NCBI GenBank assembly: GCA_946886805.1
Contig: CAMPJM010000064.1
Location: 1-12,460 of the forward strand
DNA: 12,460 bases
DNA from: an uncultured Flammeovirgaceae bacterium
GTDB taxonomy: Bacteria > Bacteroidota > Bacteroidia > Cytophagales > Cyclobacteriaceae
Direction of reading: 5' to 3'
Below the pieces are notes generated by a model. The model ran no database searches. It saw only the letters and a list, made by a program, of their open reading frames with translations, and was not told the DNA's origin. Both the position numbers and the translations under genes were made by a program. Numbering within the stretch: the first letter of the stretch is position 1; every line of letters begins with the position of its first letter. Of this stretch, positions 7,323 through 12,460 are shown piece after piece.

Positions 7323-7711
7323 ATTTACAGTTTTTAAGGATGCGTTATAAAAAGTCAAATTAAGTTATTTATTTTCTAATCGTCAATTCCAGTTGCGAAT
7401 ATCGAGGAAAATCGCTTTTAAAATAAATTAGGCATTCCCTAACTTTCCAAAAGTTTTTGCTTTCCAAAATATCCATATTATTGATCTTTTTGTGCTTTTA
7501 ATTAGAGGAACTTTTGGAAAGTTCAAGAAGCAACGCTAAAAGCGATTTCCCAGTTGCGAATATCGAGCAATTTAAATTTTATCGCATTTTCGTGGAGATG
7601 GATGGGTTTCCGGATTTAACCCGATATCAATGGTCATGTAACAATTAATAAGATGGGGGCAAACAGTCGTTCCGCTTCATCCTTACAAGGCTATTAAAAT
7701 TCACTTTTCGA
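7323..7711. other. long gene-free gap with nested palindromic element
   Basis: This 389-nt gap lies between the mutarotase and lipoprotein genes, both on the minus strand. It is AT-rich and has no credible reading frame. Its middle holds the inverted-repeat element described at 7389-7567. A small stem GGGTT/AACCC lies near 7605-7621. The lipoprotein promoter should be here; a degenerate TTAATTTG on the minus strand near 7357-7364 resembles the Bacteroidota -7 element but differs at one base, so I do not call it. Confidence 0.6.
7389..7567. repeat. nested inverted repeats bounded by 18-bp direct repeats
   Basis: An exact 18-bp direct repeat, CCAGTTGCGAATATCGAG, lies at 7389-7406 and 7550-7567. 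Inside it are two nested perfect inverted repeats: AAATCGCTTTTA (7409-7420) with its complement at 7537-7548, and AACTTTCCAAAAGTT (7441-7455) with its complement at 7509-7523. The inner arm is itself a small hairpin (AACTTT-CCA-AAAGTT). The whole could fold into a long stem with about 53 nt between the inner arms. It resembles a small non-autonomous mobile element or a structured RNA; no gene is inside. Confidence 0.8.
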
Positions 7712-8050
7712 TCAACTGTTTAAACTAAAAATATTGTGCATTAGCTGCCATTTTTCTCCCGGAAGCGAACCCTGCAAAGCTTGTTGAAACCTGGACATCA
7801 GATTTTCCCATTCCTGTACTTTAGGATTGTTTGCATCAAGCGCTGCCTTTTTTTCAAAGGAAAATTTTTCATCCACTTCCATAATCATAAACAGCCGGGA
7901 TTCCCATCTATAGATTTCCATATCCATAATCCCCGCGGTGAGTATACTTTCCTTGATTTCAGGCCATACATCCTGGTGGTATTTTTCATATTCCCGTATC
8001 AGCGCCTGATCATTCTTTAGATCCAAGGTAAGGACATAGCGTTTTTTCAT
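7712..8050 (-). CDS. RhaM-family sugar mutarotase, probably acting on L-fucose
   Basis: A 112-residue cytoplasmic protein of the L-rhamnose mutarotase family (RhaM/YiiL, ferredoxin-like fold), the usual size. It interconverts the alpha and beta anomers of a 6-deoxy sugar so that the next enzyme gets its preferred form. The family core is YEKYHQDVWPEI. Tyr21 and His25 align with the catalytic Tyr18 and His22 of the E. coli enzyme, and Trp29-Pro30 are also conserved. It lies 107 nt downstream of the fucP stop on the same strand and near the fuconate dehydratase gene, so L-fucose is the likely substrate although the fold is not that of FucU. A candidate promoter (8100-8128) suggests it can be transcribed separately from fucP. 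Substrate is inferred from context; a role with rhamnose cannot be ruled out. Confidence 0.88.
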   Translation of the reverse strand: MKKRYVLTLDLKNDQALIREYEKYHQDVWPEIKESILTAGIMDMEIYRWESRLFMIMEVDEKFSFEKKAALDANNPKVQEWENLMSRFQQALQGSLPGEKWQLMHNIFSLNS

Positions 8051-8099
8051 TGATCGATTTATATTTTCTAACTGTAGCTTAGCCTAAAACAGCTTTTTT

Positions 8100-8128
8100 C
8101 AAAATTAAAAAGACAAGACCCAAACAAA
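8100..8128 (-). promoter_or_regulatory. candidate Bacteroidota-type promoter of the mutarotase gene
   Basis: On the minus strand TTTG (8125-8128) is followed after 17 nt by TAATTTTG (8100-8107). The second element fits the Bacteroidota -7 consensus TAnnTTTG and the spacing is in the known range. The gene starts about 50 nt further on. Sequence match only. Confidence 0.45.
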
Positions 8129-8157
8129 AGACTGTTTATGGTGAGCGAAAATTTCAA

Positions 8158-9459
8158 CTACACTTTTTCAACAATGGGAGCAGCATGCATTTCTATATTA
8201 TCAGAAAGTATTTTCTTTTTACGATAGATGATAATCCCAAAAATCGTTACAACCAGGAAGCAGATGAGCGGAACGGCAAAAGAGATTTTAACATTGCCCG
8301 TGAGATCTGAAATTTGCCCCTGCACAGAAGTGAGGACAGCCCCTCCAAGAATAGCCATGATAAGGCCCGAGCCTCCAATTTTTGTATCTTTTCCCAAACC
8401 GTCAACTGCCAGGCCGTAAATGGTGGGGAACATAAGAGACATGCATCCCGAAATTCCTATCAGGGCATACACCCCAATGATCCCTCCTGAAAATATAACC
8501 ACATTGGTACAAACTATTGCTAAAGCTGCCAGACAGATGAGTAGTATTTCCGGTGAAATAAGCTTCATAAGAGCCGTGCAAATGAATCGGGAAACGGCAA
8601 ACAACACCAGCGCTGCCATATAATAATTGGCCGCTTCACTTTCATTTACATTCAACTCTTCCATCACATAACGGATGGAATAGGACCATACTCCTATTTG
8701 AGCCCCCACATAGAAAAACTGCGCTACGACGCCCCATACATATTTGGAGTTTTTTGACAAGCGCTTAAAGGCAGGTCCAATATTAAGCGGTTCATTAGTA
8801 TCACTATATCTGGGCATTTTTACTGCAGCTATAAGCACCCAAAGTGCCAATAGAAAAACAGCCACGCCGACATAGGGAACCATTACGGCAGAAAATTCCT
8901 GGGTTTGTATAGAACTTAATTCTTCGGGATTCATAGCCGCCCGGGCTTCTGCACTTGCTTCATTTAATTGCGAGAGTATAAAAACCTTGCTAAGAAAAAC
9001 TCCTAGAATTGATCCAACGGGATTAAAAGATTGCGCTAAATTTAAACGTCGGGTGCCTGTTTCTTCAGGTCCCATAGCAATTATATAGGGATTGGCAGAA
9101 GTTTCCAGAATAGATAATCCACCCGCCAAAATAAAAAGGGCGATGAGGAAAAATGGATAGCTCATGCTAGTGCTTGCAGGGTAAAAGAGCAAAGCTCCGA
9201 CTATGAATAAGCCCAGACCGGAAAGAACTCCCGTTTTATAGGAAAATTTCTTAATAAGCATTGCTGCGGGCAGTGCCAGACAAAAATAGGAACCATAAAA
9301 TGCAATTTGGATCCACGAGGTCTGGAAATCTGTCATGCTCAGAATCCGCTTAAAGGCGGCAAGCAGCGTATCGGTCATGTTGTTCGCCAGTCCCCACATA
9401 AGGAAAAGACTTGTGATCAGGATAAAAGGAAGAAGAGGTGTTTTAATTTTAGTATCCAT
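8158..9459 (-). CDS. fucP: L-fucose/H+ symporter of the major facilitator superfamily
   Basis: A 433-residue inner-membrane permease of the FHS family with about 12 membrane segments, close in length to E. coli FucP (438). It imports L-fucose with a proton. The first segment has MWGLANNMTDTLL, where Asn27 and Asp30 correspond to Asn43 and Asp46 of E. coli FucP. SILETSANPY supplies Glu119, the counterpart of Glu135 in proton coupling. RLNLAQSFNPVGS gives Gln143 and Asn146, matching the sugar-contacting Gln159 and Asn162. All are offset by exactly 16 residues, which supports the start at 9459. The gene stands between the dehydratase and mutarotase genes, all on the minus strand. A promoter-like TATTTTTG on the minus strand (9494-9501) and an AAAGCGCTTT palindrome (9514-9523) lie just upstream. 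A related sugar of the FHS family is possible; the neighbours strongly favour fucose. Confidence 0.93.
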   Translation of the reverse strand: MDTKIKTPLLPFILITSLFLMWGLANNMTDTLLAAFKRILSMTDFQTSWIQIAFYGSYFCLALPAAMLIKKFSYKTGVLSGLGLFIVGALLFYPASTSMSYPFFLIALFILAGGLSILETSANPYIIAMGPEETGTRRLNLAQSFNPVGSILGVFLSKVFILSQLNEASAEARAAMNPEELSSIQTQEFSAVMVPYVGVAVFLLALWVLIAAVKMPRYSDTNEPLNIGPAFKRLSKNSKYVWGVVAQFFYVGAQIGVWSYSIRYVMEELNVNESEAANYYMAALVLFAVSRFICTALMKLISPEILLICLAALAIVCTNVVIFSGGIIGVYALIGISGCMSLMFPTIYGLAVDGLGKDTKIGGSGLIMAILGGAVLTSVQGQISDLTGNVKISFAVPLICFLVVTIFGIIIYRKKKILSDNIEMHAAPIVEKV

Positions 9460-9493
9460 TTATATAAAATCTTTATTTTAGATTTATTGGGTT

Positions 9494-9523
9494 CAAAAAT
9501 ATATTTTTTTTAAAAAGCGCTTT
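9494..9523 (-). promoter_or_regulatory. candidate fucP promoter with overlapping AAAGCGCTTT palindrome
   Basis: On the minus strand TATTTTTG (9494-9501) matches the Bacteroidota -7 consensus TAnnTTTG, about 35 nt before the fucP start. A perfect 10-bp palindrome AAAGCGCTTT (9514-9523) sits where the -33 element would lie. Its GCGC centre resembles operators of LacI-family regulators, yet no LacI-type gene is in the window. No clear TTTG -33 element is visible. The palindrome is seen; operator function is a guess. Confidence 0.4.
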
Positions 9524-9546
9524 AGAAAACCTTCTTTTTCTACCTC

Positions 9547-9577
9547 AACCTAAGTCCTTCTCCAAATGGAGAAGGTT
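9547..9577. repeat. palindromic repeat of the CCTTCTCC/GGAGAAGG type
   Basis: CCTTCTCC-AAAT-GGAGAAGG (9556-9575) is a perfect 8-bp stem, widened by outer AACC (9547-9550) and GGTT (9574-9577) that can pair only if the core shifts. Palindromes with this sequence are frequent between genes in flavobacterial genomes as dispersed REP-like repeats. On either strand no strong T run follows, so a terminator role is less likely. Confidence 0.6.
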
Positions 9578-9763
9578 AAATGGAGTTTTTATAAGTGCCA
9601 TAACCCGGGTTTAATATTAATTCCACGACCGAAAACGATTGAAGTACTGGAACACTACCTATATGTATACGTTGTTCGACTCCTTAGCCCTCAATGCCGG
9701 TATTTTCTACTGTTCGGGTCTTTTAATTTTGACCAACACAGCCACTCTAGTCTTAGAAGTATG

Positions 9764-9788
9764 TCCATCATCTTTTTAAGCTGATGGA
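9764..9788 (-). terminator. weak hairpin after fucD, possible terminator
   Basis: TCCATCA (9764-9770) pairs with TGATGGA (9782-9788) around an 11-nt A/T-rich loop, 12 nt beyond the fucD stop on the minus strand. No T run follows on that strand, so it would be a poor intrinsic terminator; it may only protect the 3' end of the transcript. Confidence 0.35.
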
Positions 9789-9799
9789 GTCGCCTCAAA

Positions 9800-11128
9800 T
9801 CAGTTTATCAGTGGATCAGACTCTAATGCAATTTCCTTCCAAACCTTCCCCTCAGGAAATGTATAATCATTTAATGATTGGTTTTTCATTTCAATACTGT
9901 AACCAGGCAACTGAGGAACGGTATAATTCCCATTTTGTATTTTCACAGGATCGATGAAATGTTCATGAAGGTGATCTACATACTCTATGATGCGATCTTC
10001 AAGGCTCCCACTGATTGCGATAAAATCTATCATAGACAAATGCTGGACGTATTCACACAAGCCCACTCCACCTGCGTGGGGACAAACTGGAATATTAAAT
10101 TTCGCAGCCATCAGCAATATACTCAGCACCTCATTTACACCCCCTACCCTGCAACTATCTATTTGACAAATATCTATAGCACCACTCTGAAGGAACTGCT
10201 TAAACATGACCCGGTTCTGGCAATGTTCTCCTGTAGCAACTTTGATAGGCGTTATCGCCCTTGCGATAGTTGCGTGTCCTAAAACATCATCCGGACTTGT
10301 AGGCTCTTCAATCCACCAGGGATCAAAACGAGCCAGCTTTGCCATGTTTTTTATGGCTTCATTTACGCCCCATTTCTGATTGGCATCCATCATCAATTTA
10401 ATGTCCTCCCCTATTTCTTCCCTGATGATCTCGGCACGTCGTATATCCTGATTAATATCATTTCCCACCTTCATTTTTAAATGCGTCCAACCTTCTGCTT
10501 TTGCCTCCCTGCACAATCTTCTCATTTTTTCTTCGGAATACCCTAGCCACCCGGCAGACGTAGTGTATGCAGGATAGCCATTTTTTACCAAATAATCAAT
10601 CCTTTCTTGTTTGGTATCTTCCAATTTAGATAATAGCGCAATAGCTTCGTCCCTGGTAATTACATCTTCAATATAAGTAAAATCAACACATGCGACCAGC
10701 TCCTCGGGCGACATATCAGCTAAAAGCTTCCATAAAGGTTGACCTTCCACTTTGGCGTATAAATCCCAGACGGCATTCACCAATGCACCTGTCGCCAAAT
10801 GGATAACGCCCTTATCCGGCCCCAACCACCGCAATTGACTGTCGCCGGTAATCATACGCCAGAAACCTGCCATATCGGAAGTGATCTCGTTCAGAGATTT
10901 TCCTATCAATAAATAAGAAAGTGATTTTATAGCGGCAACACATAATTCATTACCTCTACCTATGGTAAACGTTAGGCCATGTCCTTCATATTTAGAATCA
11001 TCCGTCTTGATTATTACATAAGCGGCTGAATAGTCCGGATCTTTATTCATTGCATCTGATCCGTCCAAAGATTTACCTGTCGGAAATCTTACATCTTTTA
11101 TTTCTACAGAAGTTATTTTCAAAGTCAT
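9800..11128 (-). CDS. fucD: L-fuconate dehydratase (enolase superfamily)
   Basis: A 442-residue cytoplasmic Mg2+-dependent enzyme that removes water from L-fuconate to give 2-keto-3-deoxy-L-fuconate. It is the central step of the non-phosphorylating L-fucose pathway. The catalytic residues are all visible: Lys218 and Lys220 in HLKMKVG, Asp248 in MMDANQKWG, Glu274 in WWIEEPTSPDD, Glu301 in VATGEHCQNR and His351 in CPHAGG. As I remember the characterised Xanthomonas campestris enzyme (about 441 residues), its key residues carry the same numbers (Lys220, Asp248, Glu274, Glu301, His351), which makes the specificity call strong. The length is full and the frame intact. It is divergent from the AraC-type regulator gene across 393 nt, and the transporter and mutarotase genes follow on the same strand. 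Other acid-sugar dehydratases of the superfamily are the alternative, but less likely. Confidence 0.95.
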   Translation of the reverse strand: MTLKITSVEIKDVRFPTGKSLDGSDAMNKDPDYSAAYVIIKTDDSKYEGHGLTFTIGRGNELCVAAIKSLSYLLIGKSLNEITSDMAGFWRMITGDSQLRWLGPDKGVIHLATGALVNAVWDLYAKVEGQPLWKLLADMSPEELVACVDFTYIEDVITRDEAIALLSKLEDTKQERIDYLVKNGYPAYTTSAGWLGYSEEKMRRLCREAKAEGWTHLKMKVGNDINQDIRRAEIIREEIGEDIKLMMDANQKWGVNEAIKNMAKLARFDPWWIEEPTSPDDVLGHATIARAITPIKVATGEHCQNRVMFKQFLQSGAIDICQIDSCRVGGVNEVLSILLMAAKFNIPVCPHAGGVGLCEYVQHLSMIDFIAISGSLEDRIIEYVDHLHEHFIDPVKIQNGNYTVPQLPGYSIEMKNQSLNDYTFPEGKVWKEIALESDPLIN

Positions 11129-11521
11129 TAAAATAATTTATAAAATAATTGACCAAATTCGTTGTATGAAATCAAATTAAAGAATGAAAAATCATTAAAA
11201 ATCAGGATTTTGTTTACCCTCATCCCCCGAAATGCTTCGGGGCGGGCTCCGAAATTCTTCGGGACCTCTAGTAAAGAGAGGCTTTCCATGTTTAATTTTC
11301 AATGATTTTATTAATGTTACTTAATGCACACAACGGATTTAAACAAATGTAAAGCTATTACTACAATGGCAGGTCCTCAACCTAAATTTTGGCTATTTAT
11401 TATACTTTTTTTGCATTTCCTCTCCGCTCCGTCTGAATTGCCCACGATTAATACCATTGCTGCACCTTTAAAATAGTTATATATTTAGAGTTCAGTTTCA
11501 ACATGAGATGATTATTGACTT
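11129..11521. other. divergent intergenic region between fucD and the AraC-type regulator
   Basis: This 393-nt gap must hold the promoters of fucD (minus) and of the regulator (plus). It is very AT-rich near both genes and has no credible reading frame. A repeat cassette with three hairpins occupies 11187-11310. On the minus strand TTTG (11154-11157) precedes fucD, but I could not fit a full TAnnTTTG promoter. No clear direct repeats that would mark an AraC-type binding site stand out. Confidence 0.5.
11187..11310. repeat. small palindromic cassette with three consecutive hairpins
   Basis: Three short stems follow one another: CCCCGAA-ATGC-TTCGGGG (11225-11242), CCGAA-ATTC-TTCGG (11249-11262) and CCTCT/AGAGG (11265-11281). 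The first two share the CCGAA/TTCGG core and look like copies of one unit. The block is much richer in G+C than its surroundings. It is framed by AAAATCATT (within 11187-11196) and the inverted AATGATTTTA (11301-11310), so the whole may be a unit of about 124 bp. It resembles REP-like or MITE-like repeats of flavobacterial genomes. No gene is inside. Confidence 0.62.
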
Positions 11522-12397
11522 ATGAAGCCACAACTTTTAAACAAGCATTTCGACGAAACCAGTTCTTTTAAATTGGAAAGCCAATCGTATAACAACTTTT
11601 TAAAAATTTGGCATTATCATCCAGAGTTGGAATTGGTCATCATATTAGAAAGTACCGGAACCCGATTTGTAGGCGATAATATAGATAAGTTCGAGAGTGG
11701 CGAGATCATATTAATTGGCAAAAACCTGCCGCACTTGTGGTTAAATGACAAAATTTTTTTTGAGGGCAACCCCGACCTTATGGCTAAAGCTCATGTGATC
11801 CATTTCCATGAAGACTTTGCCGGAGACCTCTTTAAAATCCCTGAAATGACCGGTATCAATGAATTATTAAAAAAGGCCCAACACGGCATAAAATTTCATA
11901 AAGACTCATCAAAGTTTATTATTGAAAAGGTGAATAAAATGTTTGAAGTGAGAGGCTACGATAGATTTATGTTATTTATAAACGTATTGAGGGATCTTTC
12001 GGAGTTTGAAAATTACCAGTTGCTTTCCAGTTCAAGTTACGTCAATTCTTTTCAGGAAATACATAACAGTAAAATGGCTCGCATTCACGGATACATAATG
12101 AATAACTTCAAAGAGAATATTTCTTTGGAAAAAGTAGCCAGTCTAGCGAATATGAACGCATCATCCTTTAGCAGATATTTTAAGCACTATCAAAAGAAAA
12201 CTTTTATACAATATCTAAATGAGGTGCGTATTGGCTACGCTTGTAAACTATTAATAGAAAATAATTATAGCGTGGCGGGTGTTTGCTTTGAAGCTGGTTT
12301 TAATAATGTGTCTAATTTCAACAGGCAGTTTAAATCTCTTAAAAAAGTATCCCCTACGGAATATGTGAAACTTCATTCCAAACATTTAACCTTTTAG
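11522..12397 (+). CDS. AraC-family transcriptional regulator with cupin sensor domain
   Basis: A 291-residue cytoplasmic regulator. The N-terminal half is a cupin-like sugar-sensing domain, with IWHYHPELELVII (about 29-41), TGTRFVGDNIDKFESGEIIL and NLPHLW (about 73-78). The C-terminal 185-283 is the AraC DNA-binding domain with two helix-turn-helix units: ISLEKVASLANMNASSFSRY and the later YSVAGVCFEAGFNNVSNFNR. The family motif FKSLKKVSPTEY ends the domain. Length is typical. ATG 11522 is the first usable start; ATG 11504 runs into a stop after two codons. It is divergent from fucD and is the only regulator in the locus, so it probably activates the fucose genes when the sugar or an intermediate is present. 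The ligand is inferred. Beyond its stop to the window end (12398-12460) I see nothing. Confidence 0.92.
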   Translation: MKPQLLNKHFDETSSFKLESQSYNNFLKIWHYHPELELVIILESTGTRFVGDNIDKFESGEIILIGKNLPHLWLNDKIFFEGNPDLMAKAHVIHFHEDFAGDLFKIPEMTGINELLKKAQHGIKFHKDSSKFIIEKVNKMFEVRGYDRFMLFINVLRDLSEFENYQLLSSSSYVNSFQEIHNSKMARIHGYIMNNFKENISLEKVASLANMNASSFSRYFKHYQKKTFIQYLNEVRIGYACKLLIENNYSVAGVCFEAGFNNVSNFNRQFKSLKKVSPTEYVKLHSKHLTF

Positions 12398-12460
12398 CTA
12401 AAGGCCGTGTGTAACAAACATCAGCGAAAAAGCTTATAGCTGTAATACTTTGCATCGTAA

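Larger units (their letters stand above)
9460..9799. other. gene-free gap between fucP and fucD
   Basis: This 340-nt gap separates two minus-strand genes of the fucose locus. It holds the fucP promoter region (9494-9523), a palindromic repeat (9547-9577), and a hairpin just after fucD (9764-9788). The stretch from about 9590 to 9760 has no convincing gene; the longest frame there is short and reads like noise. A palindrome AACCCGGGTT lies near 9602-9611. It could be a remnant of a mobile element, but I cannot name one. Confidence 0.5.

Noticed and set aside
9566..9784. 72-codon plus-strand frame between fucP and fucD
   Set aside because: It starts within the palindromic repeat, has no recognisable motif and would run against the neighbouring genes; it looks like chance.
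12453..12460. CATCGTAA at the window end, like the first half of the ArsR box
   Set aside because: Only seven or eight bases match and the window ends there, so nothing can be supported.
1..12460. CRISPR arrays, tRNA or rRNA genes, phage genes, toxin-antitoxin pairs, intact insertion sequences
   Set aside because: No regularly spaced repeats, no cloverleaf or rRNA-like sequence and no transposase, integrase or defence protein was seen.

Overview
The window looks like chromosomal DNA of a Bacteroidota bacterium, probably a marine or environmental one. The evidence is the AT-rich intergenic DNA, candidate promoters of the TAnnTTTG type (spaced from an upstream TTG/TTTG), few Shine-Dalgarno sites, Bacteroidota-like protein sequences, and short palindromic repeats (CCTTCTCC/GGAGAAGG and CCCCGAA/TTCGGGG types). 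The genus cannot be fixed from the sequence.

The left part (about 1-4470, + strand) is an arsenic-resistance module next to decayed genes. It starts with a DoxX-family pseudogene whose frame is broken at three T runs. An APC-family permease follows, whose frame is broken near its 3' end by a third tandem copy of ATTAT. The intact core is an ArsR repressor, a cysteine-dependent low-molecular-weight phosphatase/arsenate-reductase-like enzyme, and an Acr3 arsenite efflux pump that overlaps it by 14 nt. Two near-identical 16-bp imperfect palindromes lie in front of arsR and in front of the reductase and are the best candidates for ArsR operators. A decayed, unrecognised reading frame follows acr3.

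The junction (about 4470-4650) holds a perfect 11-bp hairpin that reads as an intrinsic terminator on the minus strand, and a coding-like minus-strand tail. With the frame remnant beside it, this looks like a scar between two unrelated modules.

The right part (4647-12397) is an L-fucose catabolic locus. On the minus strand lie L-fuconate dehydratase (all five catalytic residues at the same positions as remembered for the Xanthomonas enzyme), an FucP-type fucose/H+ symporter, and a RhaM-family mutarotase that probably acts on L-fucose here. Last comes a large lipoprotein with a beta-propeller dehydrogenase-like domain, HEAT repeats and a C-terminal cytochrome c domain. An AraC-family regulator is divergent from the dehydratase gene. 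Together they suggest uptake, anomer equilibration and non-phosphorylating breakdown of L-fucose. The fucose dehydrogenase, the lactonase and the enzymes after the dehydratase are not in the window. The role of the haem lipoprotein is open and is the most interesting functional question.

The long gaps (7323-7711, 9460-9799, 11129-11521) carry palindromic structures: an elaborate nested inverted repeat flanked by 18-bp direct repeats, a flavobacterial-type palindrome, and a triple-hairpin cassette.
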